DNA from: Bettongia penicillata ogilbyi
Taxonomy: Eukaryota > Chordata > Mammalia > Diprotodontia > Potoroidae
DNA length: 64,000 nucleotides
Assembly (NCBI GenBank): GCA_023548195.1
Contig: JAJHZJ010000008.1
Location: 6,576,215-6,640,214 of the forward strand
Direction: 5' to 3'
The first letter of the stretch is position 1; every line of letters starts with the position of its first letter. The position numbers were made by a program, and so were the translations under genes. Below, piece after piece: positions 33,869 through 44,783 of the stretch. Under the pieces are notes generated by a model. It ran no database searches and was not told where the DNA came from. It saw nothing but the letters and a program-made list of their open reading frames with translations.

Positions 33869-34111
33869 GTCAGCTAGGTGGTGCAGTGGATAGAGTCCCA
33901 GCCTGAAGTCAGGAAGACCTGAGTTCAAATCCAGTCTCTGACACTTACCAGCTGTGTGACCCTGGGCAAGTTACTTAACCCTCTTTGCCTCAGTTTCCTC
34001 ATCTGTAAAAGGAGCTGGAAAAGGAAATGGCAAACCATTCTTCTATCTTTGCCAAGAAAGCCTAAGTGTCCACAAAGTATTGAACATAACTGAAATGACT
34101 GAGCAACAATA
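33869..34111 (+). mobile_element. MAR1-type SINE, full length
   Basis: The best-preserved copy here: 'cagctaggtggtgcagtgga', 'cctgaagtcaggaagacctg', 'gcctcagtttcctcatctgt', 'aaaggaaatggcaaaccatt' and 'tgaaatgactgagcaacaat'. Confidence 0.9.
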
Positions 34112-34314
34112 TGTATGTATATATAAGTATATATACACATATACCATAATTTTATTGATGCTTTTGCATGATATAATACTCATTTCTAAATATGTTCTTC
34201 TAATCTCTTATCCAGAAAACCCTCCCTTGTAACAAAGAATTAAAAAGAAATAGAAAAAAGAGTTCAGTGAAAATAACCAAAAACACCGACTACATCTGAT
34301 GGCATGAATGAACA

Positions 34315-34695
34315 AATGAAAAGTACACACTAGGTGCCAGAGATTGTGGTGAAAACTAGAGATATAAATACAAACAAGCCATGACAGTCCCTGCCTTGAT
34401 GGAGCCTGAAGTCTGGTCCCTTCCCACTGCTATCAAGCCTCTTGGAACACCAGAAGGGATCATGGATACCAAGGGACAGAGATGTGGAGGGAAGACTGAT
34501 CGAGAAATGGAGGATAGTCTGTGAAAATCCATGGAGCCATGGAAGGAGGACAAGAACAGTCTTGTAGATGACTTTGATGAAATCAAAAAGTTTATGAAGA
34601 GAAGCAAGGATATAGGGTGAAATAAGGCTGACAAAACTCAACGGGATCCAGATGATGAAGAGCCTTGAGTGTAAAGATAAAGAACTTACATTTTA
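34315..34695 (+). repeat. Ancient interspersed repeat
   Basis: 'aggtgccagagattgtggtg' and 'tgacagtccctgccttgatg', then a downstream part ('aataaggctgacaaaactca', 'atgaagagccttgagtgtaa') that resembles other old copies in the window. The overlapping minus frames at 34330-34641 are inside this repeat. Confidence 0.55.
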
Positions 34696-34706
34696 GCCTC
34701 TAGTCC

Positions 34707-35238
34707 AACAGTTCTCAAAGTGTGGTCTGAGGACCCGTAGGAGTCCTTGAGACCCTACCTGGGGTTCTCAAGGTCAAAACTATTTTTATAGTTAATATAG
34801 TTAGTTAATACCAAGATGTTATTTGCTGATTAAATACTCCTCCCTTTTCCAACTACTTATCTATGTAAAGCCAGTTTTCTTCAGAGGTCAACCAAAACAA
34901 TATATCACAAGAGATTGAATGCAGAAACCGATATGAGAATCTGTTTCATATTAATCCACACACTGAAGAAATTTACCAAAATATGTAAAACAATAATACT
35001 CTTTTCACTAATTTTTTTGTTCCAAAAATAGTTTTTTCATAAAAAATGTTATTTATGTTAAGATGGAATAGATATATTAATGCTATTTAAATGAATTAAG
35101 AAATACATGTTTTTAAAAATTAATCAGTTTAAATTTCTAATACAGTAAGTATGGATTGATAGTACCCTCATAATAAAAGTTTTGGGGGTCCTCAATAATT
35201 TTTAAGAGTCATCAAAAAGTTTGTGAAGCTCTGTTCTG
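34707..35238 (+). mobile_element. Non-autonomous hAT-like DNA transposon
   Basis: The 5' end is 'caacagttctcaaagtgtgg', then 'ggggttctcaaggtcaaaac'. The 3' end 'tcctcaataatttttaagag' then 'aagtttgtgaagctctgttc' forms an imperfect inverted repeat with the 5' end. No transposase frame. The target duplication is unclear. A piece of the same family lies inverted at 28190-28315. Confidence 0.7.
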
Positions 35239-36180
35239 GCCAATAGGGAGTTGCTGAATACATCTGAACAAGGATCAGTATTACTGTTAGTATGATAGTA
35301 CTTTGCTGGGACAACCACTGTCCTAGAGAGATTAATAACCACTTCACGATACTGACTGTTGCTGGGTAACAATCTCTGGTAATTTCTTTCCTGTCCTTTG
35401 AGGTATGTGGCTTTCTACCAGAGCTCTGCCAGGGTCATAGAATGTAACTCTACTAAATAATTAAGAAAATTTAACAGAAAATTTAGCCCAGAGTTTCAGA
35501 TATAATAATAACAATACTAGACATCATTTGTACAGTGCTCTGAGCTTTACAAAGTACTTTACAATATTATCTCCCTTGATCTTCAGATCGATTGATAAGC
35601 ATTTTTAAAGCTCCTCTGATGTGCCTGCGGATGTTAGACATTGGAGATGCAGATTCAAAAGGAAGATGGTTATTCCTGACCTCAAGGCCTGCAGTTTACT
35701 AAAAACCACATCAAGGGACTATGGGTCCTGGGCTCTTTTTAAAAAAGATATTTTGCAGATCAAAAGTTGATTGCTGATCTCCAGATCTACCAGAGAAACT
35801 AGAAATATTACCTCGAAAACACAATAAATATGGAAAATTGGAAAGTTTCCCCTCCCCACTCTTGTACAACCACACATGTTTACATTTTGTCACACATACT
35901 TGCCTCAAATTCCCTATCATTGTATAATGACTTGGGAAAGGGAAGAAAGAAAATTTGGTGTGTATGGCAATACTGCAATACTGTGTGACAACAGCCCTTT
36001 CAGAATGAATGTACAAAAGGTACACAAAGATACAGAGTCAAGAATAATATATTTTAGACCATGAATTAGGAAGAAATGCTTGGGCAACAAAAAAATCTAG
36101 GACAAGGGGAAAATTCATGCTACGAAGGACTTGAATTACAGAAAAGGTCTTGGATCACTGTTATCTATGGTTGTAGCTCA
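35239..36180. other. Old repeat scraps and unassigned sequence
   Basis: 35490-35580 is a minus-strand MIR part ('gtgctctgagctttacaaag'). 35590-35720 is a diverged old repeat. The rest, including the frame 35711-36025 (minus), is unassigned. Confidence 0.45.
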
Positions 36181-36725
36181 TTCAGGATGACCAGTGTCTA
36201 ACAGTGGCATAAGTCATCTAAACTCCTCCAAGCCTCAGTTTTCATATCTATAAAATGGGGATGACAGAAGTTTCATTACCAGCCTCACAGAGTTGTATTG
36301 AACGAAATAAAAATGAGTAGAGATGCATCTGGAAACTATGAAGCTTTATATACATGATAAATTAAGAGGCAGTAGGGCACAGCAGATGGCGTTCTGGACT
36401 CAGAAGGAGCGATACTAGTGATCTAACTATGGGTAGATCATTTGGCTTTAGTGAGGCTTGGTTGCTTCATCTATTAAGTAGAAAAAATACTATTTACATG
36501 ACCTATCTTATAGGCTATTGTGAGAAAAGGCCTTTCAAAGGAGACAGTGTGGCACAGTGGAAAGAACTCTGGATTTGGATTCAGCAAACCAAGCTTTGAA
36601 TTTCTTCTCTGCTACTAACTAATGACCTTAAGTCAGACCCTTAAACTTTCTATACCTCAGTTTCCTCACCTGTAAAATGGAATTATTGGACTAAATGATT
36701 GGTATGGTCCTTTAAAAATTTAAAT
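36180..36725 (+). repeat. Three MIR/core-SINE fragments
   Basis: 36210-36350: 'aagcctcagttttcatatct', 'ataaaatggggatgacagaa'. 36370-36530: degraded head and core. 36535-36725: 'cagtgtggcacagtggaaag', 'cctcagtttcctcacctgta' and 'ttggactaaatgattggtat'. Confidence 0.7.
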
Positions 36726-37324
36726 CTATTTTTAATTTAATTTAAATCTATTATCCTATGATATATTACTAATATACAAATAGAACAGTGACCTATATTT
36801 TTGATACATATGTTTGTAACCTTTGATAATTTGGCATCTTTTAAATAGGCCTTTTTTCCCCTCTCTCTCTAGACCCAGGGTCAGTGAGCTTCATCTCATT
36901 TTATAACTCCCTTAAAGACTGTAATTTAGAAAATGTACAATGGCATTGCTAGGCTTCTTTATTTCCCAATGAATAAAATATAAATGTATTTGGATAAAAA
37001 GAAAACTGATGGAAATTATTATACCCAATTGAAGTCACGTCCAATGAGGCTTTATACATCTCTCTTAGTGTACTTTTGTTAAGAAATAAAAAAAAATTGT
37101 TTCAGACTTGAAGGGGAAAAGAATTTTTCCGTATCTGTATTTACATTGCCTGTCTCAACAAACTTACACATCATAAGCTCTGATGGTAACTTCAAAAGGT
37201 ACAGTAATTAAATCACATTTCTTGAATTTTTTCAGGTAGGATCCTTGCAGAATAGATTCATTGTCAAGCTTTCAGTACATTTAACACAAAACAATTTTGT
37301 TTTCACATGCTTTCACCATTATAT
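36726..37324. other. Repeat-poor AT-rich stretch
   Basis: 36725-36760 is a TTTAAAT tract. 36900-37240 has no repeat I recognise and could be constrained noncoding DNA. No gene. Confidence 0.4.
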
Positions 37325-37490
37325 CATTTGCCCTAGAGAGATGAGGAAACTGAGGCAAACAGAGGTTCAGTGTCCTCCCCAGGGTCACATGGGAAGTAAG
37401 TGTCTGAGACCATATTTAAGCTCAGATCTTCCTAATTCCAGGTCTGGCATTCTACACACTGTACCACTTTGCGCCCTGATAAATGTTGGC
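37325..37490 (-). repeat. MIR/MAR1-type SINE, 5' part
   Basis: The minus strand carries 'tggtacagtgtgtagaatgc', 'cctgggga' and 'cctcagtttcctcatctctc', with the 3' part missing. Confidence 0.65.
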
Positions 37491-37508
37491 TGAACTGAAT
37501 TGAAAGTT

Positions 37509-37712
37509 CAGGGAAAAGGAACTTGTAGTCTCCATGCCATATGTGCCCTTCTACATCCTCAAGTGTAAACCTTTGAATGAATCCAAACTTCACAGAACAA
37601 ATCCCCTTAATAAAAAGGATTTGTTTTGTAAAACTGGGATTCAGTCAAAAGTCTGCACGAGAGGACCTAGAAGGTCACATATGGCCTGGAGGTTGCAGGT
37701 TCCCCATCCCTG
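37509..37712. mobile_element. Foldback MITE, full-length copy (about 204 bp)
   Basis: Left end 'cagggaaaaggaacttgtag' and right end 'aggttgcaggttccccatcc' are inverted repeats. The centre, 'cagaacaaatccccttaata' facing 'ggatttgttttgtaaaactg', also folds on itself, so the whole element is one long imperfect hairpin. It has no coding capacity. Confidence 0.7.
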
Positions 37713-37902
37713 GTAGAATAATCCAAAGAGTACTTGGATCTACTGTCAAAGTCCCTTTCCTAGGGTCCTAGTTCTGATTCTGTCACTTAATTAGTTGTAT
37801 CATGTTGGGTATGTCTCGCTTCTGAGCTTGAGTTCCTCTAGCTATTACATATGGATGATATTCAGCCCAAGATCTCAAGAATCAGAAGCACACACTCATG
37901 TC

Positions 37903-37918
37903 AAAACTACAGGATTTA
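37903..37918. repeat. L1 target-site duplication, left copy
   Basis: 'aaaactacaggattta', identical to 38644-38659. Confidence 0.9.
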
Positions 37919-38643
37919 GAAGCTATGCCCAAAGGGCTATAAAACTGCACATGCCCTTTGACCTAACAATACTACTTCTAGGGCTATATTCCAAAGAGAT
38001 CATAAAAATGGAAAAAGGACCCAAGGTACAAAAATATTTTGGTGGCAAAGAATTGGAAATTGAGGGGATGTCCATCAATTACGGAATGGCTGAACAAATT
38101 GTGGTATATGGATGTAATGGAATACTATTGTTCCACAAGAAAGAATAAACAAGGCAGATTTCAGAAAAAAACTGAAAAGACTTACATGCACTCTATGCTG
38201 AGTGAAGTGAGCAGAACTAGAAGAATACTGTACACAGCAACAGTAATGTTGTACGATGATCAACTTTGGTAGACTTAGCTTTTCTCAGCAATGCAAAGAT
38301 TATAGACTATTCCAAAAGACTCATATTGGAGATGCTATCCACATCTAGAGAAAGAATTATGAGGTCTGAGTGCAGATTGAAGTATACTCATTTTTTCTCA
38401 TTCTCTTTTTTTGTTTCTTCTTTCTTGTGGGTTTTCCCTTTGGTTCTAATTCTTCTTTACAAGATGACTAATACAGAAATTTGTTTGATATGTTTGTCCA
38501 TGTATAGTCTACATCAGATTGCATGCAGTCTCACTGGGAAGGAGAGGATGGGGGAAAATTTAGAACTCAAAATCTTAGAGAAGTGAATGTTGAACACTAA
38601 AATAAATAAAAATAATAATTTAAAATTTAATTAAATTAAAAAA
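37919..38643 (+). mobile_element. 5'-truncated marsupial L1 (3' end, 725 bp)
   Basis: Matches the end of marsupial L1: 'cccaaagggctataaaactg', 'tccatcaattacggaatggc', 'aatggaatactattgttcca', 'ctgagtgaagtgagcagaac', a T-rich 3' UTR tract, 'tgtatagtctacatcagatt' and an A-rich tail. It is bounded by a 16-bp target-site duplication, proving retrotransposition by target-primed reverse transcription. The frames inside it (37795-38148, 38039-38272) are untranslated-region sequence. There is no ORF1 or reverse transcriptase, so it is dead. Confidence 0.9.
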
Positions 38644-38659
38644 AAAACTACAGGATTTA
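38644..38659. repeat. L1 target-site duplication, right copy
   Basis: Second copy of the 16-bp duplication, after the A-rich tail. Confidence 0.9.
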
Positions 38660-39413
38660 TTAATAACATAAAAACAACCAGCAGAAGATTTGCACAAAAA
38701 GGAAGGCAAGATTTCTGTTTCCACATCCCTGCTACCCTGGCAACCCAACCAAGGTCTGGTTCTAGGAAATGGAGCAGTTCCTGTAACCAAAGTCCAGGGG
38801 AATGGTTCTAGATATGTTCTAGGATGATCAGGATGCCTGCTAAGGGAATGAGGGGACTGAATTCAGCTATCAATTGTGAAAGACAACAGAAACCAGAGGA
38901 CTTCCCCCATGCCCAGCCATGTACCAATCTTAGATAAGTAGACACCAAGTGCACCAATAATGAGTATGTAAGGCAAGGATAAACAAAAGGGCTAATAAAA
39001 TTCAATTCAACAAAACAAGCTAGGTACTAGGGAATGCGAAACAAAAACAAAACAAAATGGCCCCTGCCCTGGAGGAGCTTACTTTCTACTGGGAGACAGA
39101 TACAAGTAAATAAAAGAGTCCATCGTATCTGGGGAAGGGACGTGTGGGGTCTTGCTTTCAAGGCAAGATGACAGAGGCACCTAGTGGCTAAGCTGGATAC
39201 CTTTTTCCAGGAGAAATCTATTAACCCCGGGGAGGAATGCTGGGCATCTGAACCTCTTAGGATCAGATTCCTGTTTTCCACTGCCCAAGTATCCTTTATG
39301 GTTCATTTTAAATTTAACATTTTTTCCCTTAAATGCATGAAGAGTCTTTTGGGAAAAATGAAAATCCCAAAGTTTGTTTTTAGGTAACTTATAGGCCGTT
39401 GGAAGGACCAGTG
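38660..39413. other. Unassigned, with an old repeat scrap
   Basis: 39005-39120 is a diverged member of the family at 2586 ('ccctggaggagcttactttc'). The remainder has no feature I recognise. Confidence 0.4.
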
Positions 39414-39557
39414 CAAAGGTGGAGAACCTGTGGCTACAAGGTCACATGTGGCTCTCCGGGTCCTCAAGTGTGACCCTTTGACTGAATCTAAACTGCACAG
39501 AACCAATGGATCTAGAGGGCCATATGTGGACTTGAGGTCACAGGTTTCCCACCCCTG
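39414..39557. mobile_element. Foldback MITE, internally deleted copy
   Basis: 'ggtggagaacctgtggctac' at the left and 'aggtcacaggtttcccaccc' at the right form the inverted ends. 'cctttgactgaatctaaact' matches the left arm of 37509-37712, but the central hairpin is missing. Confidence 0.75.
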
Positions 39558-40559
39558 GCTAGTGGCAGTAGTAGAGAGATATAGGAGGTAGGTGCCAAGA
39601 CTATACCATTTTGCCTAGGCATGACCATATAGAGGAGCTTATCACTGTATAGTTTTCAGATTTTATAAGTCCATGCCCCTCAGGTACAATGTGAATACAT
39701 TAATGAAAGTCTTGTGAAAATAAAGTCTTGTGTACCTATAGACCCCCTACCTATATGGGATCACATGATTGGCCAGATTAGATGAGATCTTCAAAGAGAA
39801 TGTCATTGAACTAGACAAAAATCACTAGGTCCATAAAAATTGTATCCTGCCACTCAATTTTATTTACTCCTACCTTCATCTTCCTCCAGTTTCCTATGAT
39901 TGACAAAGAACGTGAAACATCTGTCTATAGCCTGTGTTCTCATAGACAAGGCAGTCCCTCAAAGCTGGATTTTGGAGGGGCAGGATATACTCGATTTCTC
40001 AATATGACTTCTATGGATTCCCAGAGGCCCATGAGCCAAGAAATGCATCTGGTAGGTTCTTATCCCTGTCCTATTCTACATTATTCTGTGCTCAACTATT
40101 CAGTACTCCTCCTCCTCCTTCTTCTTCAACAACTGTCCTTTAAAGCACACACTCATTCATGGCTGAAACTGGCTTAAAGTGTCATCTTTCCCAAGGGCTT
40201 TTGGATGATGGTCTCTGGGCTGTACCACCAGGAAAGACTGAGAGAAACTGAATGGACTCAGGTAGGTGGCAACAGCTGAGCCTGAGATCATCATTCAGAT
40301 TATCATTAACCTCTTCCCTTATGGTATCCTTTTTTTAGAGAGCTCTGGGCAGCTTGCCAACACAGTTAGGAGACCACAAGACACCCCCGAGACAATTCCA
40401 TGAGCCACATCCTGCTGGTTGATTTCCCCTACCACTAGGGCACAAAATAACAAGAGAAGGGGGGCAGTGCTCGCAGACCCCAGGCCACGCCAGTAATATA
40501 GGCTTGCTGCAATGAAGGCATTTCCTCTTTTTTTCTTGTTCCCCTTTTCTATTAACTTG
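39558..40559. other. No gene or repeat recognised
   Basis: Unassigned sequence with a short TCC/TTC tract near 40110. Frames 39896-40177, 40319-40573 (minus) and 40335-40562 (minus) have no recognisable domain. Confidence 0.45.
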
Positions 40560-42180
40560 CACTGTATCAACAAATTAAGACTTCAGGAAACATTCTATTC
40601 CAGTTCCCCTTAAATAACTGGTGGATTACACACCTACTGTCAAGATGAAGATTCCCTTTCTTTCCCACATGTCCCCCTTGGGCAGTGCTTGCCCTGCTGT
40701 TTCTAACACTTTACATTTTCACAGAAAAACAAATTCTTAAACTAAGGGGTTTATGGTTAAAGTATAGTTTCCAGCATCAAACATTTCAGGAAAGATTACT
40801 TTGTAAAGTATGGGCACTTCCCAGTGTCCTTAAACTACATCACATAGACAGTCAACCACTTGGACTGACATTTAGAATATCGAACTCATTCCAGACAGGT
40901 GAGAATTGAGCCTGTTTTTCAATATCTCTAGGAAAGGGAATGTCACTGATTCCATCATTCTTATGTTATCCCCACATTCTCTTCCTTGTCAGAATGAATA
41001 TTTCCAGTTGCTTTATTTTTTTATTGCATCCCTTTAAAGATGCCAATAAATTCCCCCCAGAAGTCTGGTTGCTTTTTTCATTTTTAAAGTTTTAAATTTA
41101 TCAATTCAGAAGTTGTGTGTGAAATTGAAAATTTTAAAATGGAAATAGACATTACCTAGCAATTGTTTATGTACAACCTTCCACAAAAGATTTCCATATT
41201 TATTTTTATGTCCATTTCTCAGTCATGATTCAAATGTTAGTGCTTTGACAATCTGTAACCTGTTATTTGAGCTTACATATGGTGAATAGCAGGGTAATTT
41301 TACTGTATATAAAAACAGTAGGCTTTATAAATTCATATATTATGTGGTCTGTAGAAACAGGCAACCTTAAGTTTTGCTATAACTGATTATGCCACAGAGA
41401 CAAATAGCATTTATCTTTCTGTAACATTATTAATAAATTATGAATAAAAAGTAGGCAAAGCAATTGAGTCAGTGTAATCAATATTTTAATATCCCTCCTT
41501 CTTCTGGAAAGAAACATTCACTTTTCATGGATCTATGACAAAAATAGGAAGACCTTTGATATGATATCAAATTGAGTCTTAATAGTAAACAACTATGATT
41601 AAATTTGTTATTCCTTTTAGAGAAGATTAATTAGAGCAGCATATCTCAGGAGAAAGTGGTGGGAAATGGACACACATGTCAACTTTCAGGACACCAGCAT
41701 TCAAAACCTGATGATATTTCTTTTTTAAAGAGTCCACTGAAAGTGATGGATAACTTAGAAATGCCATGGTTTCATATGATCTGCTATGGATGGCTTAGCT
41801 CTCTAAAGTCAAGTCTAAAGTTTTCTCATCTGATACATAGAAGAAATAATTGATTTAATTGGAATGAATGCTATATAACAAAAGTTATTTTACTATCCTT
41901 CTAATAGCTGAGGCAGATCAGAGACAAAAGAAAACACAGAAAAGACAAGAAATACAACCCATAGCCTATATGTCAGCCCAACAAATACATTTTATTCTGC
42001 TGGGTCTTTCTTTATTTCCTGCACAGTTAGATTATTCTTTCAATTACCGAGGCAGGGAAATACAAGTGATTCTCATTTACTCATGACTTTGGGACTCATT
42101 AAAGGCAGCCGTCTATTGTAAATGCCACTCCCTTCCCCTACGGAGGCATTTCTGTTCTTAAGCATGACAGTAAGGTGTGA
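40560..42180. promoter_or_regulatory. Repeat-free AT-rich flank of the CpG island
   Basis: About 1.6 kb without any SINE, LINE or microsatellite that I recognise, in a window where such a gap is rare. It is AT-rich (for example 41085-41480) with even complexity. Absence of repeats next to a CpG island fits regulatory DNA under constraint, but this is inference. Confidence 0.35.
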
Positions 42181-42189
42181 AACATGTAT

Positions 42190-43030
42190 TCCCATAAAAC
42201 TTTTGCCTTAACGGTCCTTCTAATGGTGCTCATCCTGGCACGATTTGCAGGTCTGCCATTTACCAGCAGTTCGGTCCTCACTCCCCTTCTAAGATTTCTG
42301 GCGCTCCCATATGCTGCATGCGGCAGCACCAAGAATGTGTATTATCTTTATTTGACCGTTTCCTTTCTACCACCCTTCGCTTTCGCAAGGGGGACAAACA
42401 GCCCACCCTTCACCTACCCCCCTCAACTAGTCCCAGCTACGGTTCGGAACAATAGCGAGGTTCACAAAGAGACCCCGGCGATCAAGGCTTTCGGAGCAGC
42501 GGACGTTCAGCCCAGCTCAGCAAACCCGTTCCCTTTTGATTTTATTAACACCTCGCTGGGATGTTAACCATTTCTAAGCTGCCATTCAGGCAAGAAACAA
42601 AAACAAAGCATCGCTGGAGAGCACAGCATCCGTCCGGAGGCGTGCTCCGGCAGGGGTGGGAGGGAGGGGCCACAGATCCCCGCTTTCTGGCATTCTTAGA
42701 GATAAGGGGAGCAGAGGAAGATACCTTGGCATGAGAACATTCCAGCACTGGGATGCTGCGGTCCTGGTCTCCTGGTCGGATGCTTTCCAGCTGGAGAGGC
42801 GAAAGCGTCAGTTTCAACCCCGCGAACACTGGGGGTCCCGTCTCAGTGCCCCCTCCGCTCTCGGATTTGCATGGACGCCCGCTGAGAGCGTTTACAACAT
42901 GTATGTTGTATTCATGCGCATTCAAGTAGTCGTCAATCGGCACCGCACCGTACTATTTGTCTGGGAGCATCAGCGCTCCGGAGCCCTCCTCAGCTGATTG
43001 GCCGATTGCTCAGCTCGTCTTAACCTTGGG
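42190..43030. promoter_or_regulatory. CpG island, candidate promoter or first exon
   Basis: I count about 45 CpG in about 840 bp, against only a few per kb elsewhere. It is GC-rich from about 42420. It holds a CCAAT box (minus-strand GGCCAATCAG, CCAAT at 43001-42997), an octamer ATTTGCAT at 42865-42872 and an ATGCGCAT palindrome near 42913. No TATA box stands out. CpG islands in vertebrate genomes usually mark transcription starts. The frames across it (42184-42567 plus; 42545-42943 minus; 42656-42997 plus) match no family I know, and the last two lack an ATG start, so I do not call a protein. A noncoding first exon, a lncRNA start or an enhancer-type island are all possible. Confidence 0.7.
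42723..42725 (-). other. Possible splice donor on the minus strand (weak)
   Basis: The minus strand reads 'catgccaag' then 'gtatctt', so an exon running from about 42950 could end at 42725. Position +5 is C rather than G, so the site is weak. It is noted only because it lies downstream of the CCAAT box on the same strand. Confidence 0.2.
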
Positions 43031-43620
43031 TTGTGGTCAACAGCCTTTCTCTAGGGATGCTGGCACAGGGTTGCTGTTTGGGGAATAAAGGGGCTGTTTG
43101 GTTTGACATGGTTAAAAAACCAAGAAAAAGAAAGCAGCTTTTCTAGGAGGCAAACCGAATATTTAGTTTTCCATAGTCCTGGGTAAACGTTGGAGAACAA
43201 ACCGAAGAATGGATAACCTGGCAATAGAAGACTTGTACTTACGCTCTGAAAATTCTGTGAGCTTAGCATACCTCTGAAGTGGTCAGCAGGCTTCTGCCTG
43301 CACTAACCACTCGGTATAATCAACTTTAAATCAAAGCAGATGGGAATGACAGGCTACATTAAGAGGGTTATTAAGAAAGCCTGGAAGATGCAGTTAAATA
43401 AGGCTACCTAATCCATCTTAGGAAAGTATTATAAATCACACCACTTAAACAATATATCTTTTAATATTTATAGGTGATTTAACATGGCTAGACTAATGAA
43501 AACCTAAAGATCAAGGAGTAGTATATTAGATTCTCTCCGGTAGAATGTAAAACCTTGTGACTTGGTCTTCAGTAGCAAATTGAAATGGAGAATTGAGTCA
43601 ATTTTCTACAGAACTATAGT
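43031..43620. other. Unassigned flank of the CpG island
   Basis: No repeat recognised and CpG falls back to background. The minus frame 43051-43269 has no recognisable domain. Confidence 0.45.
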
Positions 43621-43624
43621 GTCC

Positions 43625-43797
43625 TCCACGCCCATCCCCCATAAATACACCCTTGAGTTTATTTTGTATATACTAATTTGTAGTGCATATTGTCTCCCTC
43701 ATAGAATGTAAAAGGCATGGGACTGTTTCACTTTTATTTTTATATCCCTGGTGCCTGGCACAGAACAGGTGCTTAATAAATATTTGTGGATTGATAA
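43625..43797 (+). repeat. L2-type tail
   Basis: 'tgtctccctcatagaatgta', 'tatccctggtgcctggcaca' and 'ggtgcttaataaatatttgt'. Confidence 0.8.
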
Positions 43798-43869
43798 TTA
43801 GAAGGAAAAGGTGAAGGTATCAGATGCAAATAGATATTTCACCTGAATGATCCAGATAATAATAGAGTC

Positions 43870-44220
43870 AGCATGGAACAGTGGAGAGGGTGCTGGTCTT
43901 GGAATCAGGTATACCTAGTTTCAAAGCCTGCCTCTGATATTACTAGCTAGATGACAAGTGATACATGACCTAATGTTTATTGCTTTACCCAATTCTCTAA
44001 GACATTCCGTGGGACTATAATATTAAATGTGCTGGCCCTGGAACCAGAAGATCTGTGTTCAAATCCTGTACCTTACACTACCTGGGTAACCTTGGGGAAG
44101 TCACTTAACATCCCCATATCTCAGTTTCCTCATCTGCAAAATGACAGGGTTAGACCACAGAGTGTCTGAGTTCCCTTCCAAGTCTGTATCTAAGATCCTT
44201 CTAAGTCACTGGCAGGTTAT
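43870..44220 (+). repeat. Two MIR/core-SINE copies
   Basis: 43870-43995: 'gcatggaacagtggagaggg', 'ttggaatcaggtatacctag'. 44010-44220: 'ctggaaccagaagatctgtg', 'tctcagtttcctcatctgca' and 'agttcccttccaagtctgta'. Confidence 0.75.
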
Positions 44221-44389
44221 AATCTGCTTTAGTTGGAGGTGGCTCCCACGGAAGAATTTCCCAAACTAAGGAAATCATGAGTTCCTTTGTGCTTAGTGCC
44301 TCCAAAGAATGATCTCAAAATTTTCCTTGCTTTGCCTGTGGAATCTGGCTTATGATGAGAATTTAAGGGTTGCAAACAAGTAAAGCAAT

Positions 44390-44593
44390 TGGTATGTTTC
44401 AGGAATTATAGGTATGATTCTTGGCTCTGGTCCTTTCTACTTATTTGACCTTAAACATGTCCCTTAACCATCCCGGATCTCAGTTTCTTCATCTATACAA
44501 TAGAAGAAATAATACATGCTATTTCTACCTTCCAAGATTTTTGTGAAACTTAAATAAGATAATGAAAGTAAAAGAGTTGTTAAAATTCTAAAG
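44390..44593 (+). repeat. MIR/core-SINE
   Basis: 'tctcagtttcttcatctata' preceded by 'ttaaacatgtcccttaacca', with a 3' part 'taaataagataatgaaagta'. 44221-44389 is unassigned. Confidence 0.7.
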
Positions 44594-44783
44594 CAATGGT
44601 GTCAGATTAAAATAGAAAACTAAATACAGGATTCCCATTAGCTGTGTATTGACTTAGTTTTAAATTGTATTGTTATCTTTTGAATTATTGTATTTTTATT
44701 TATTTTGTTAATATTCCCAATTACATTTTAATCTAGTGCTAGGTAGCTGGTGGCGAGCAGGCAGTGTGTTGGAAACTTTTGTT
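44594..44783 (+). mobile_element. Non-autonomous DNA transposon, 'gtgtcaaac' family
   Basis: The left end 'caatggtgtcagattaaaat' is an imperfect inverted match to the right end 'gtgtgttggaaacttttgtt'. The middle is 'ttattttgttaatattccca' then 'attacattttaatctagtgc'. An inverted copy lies at 47381-47600. Confidence 0.55.

Noticed and set aside
33635..33928. 97-codon cysteine/tyrosine/isoleucine-rich minus frame
   Set aside because: Translation of an alternating TA/CA tract.
42184..42567. 127-codon plus-strand frame with a hydrophobic start, in the CpG island
   Set aside because: It begins with ATG and has a signal-like N-terminus, but I know no homologue, it overlaps frames on the other strand, and GC-rich DNA yields long chance frames. 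Kept only as part of the CpG island entry.
42545..42943. 132-codon minus-strand frame in the CpG island
   Set aside because: Its first codon is GTG with a stop just upstream and no in-frame ATG near the start, so it is not a normal eukaryotic coding region.
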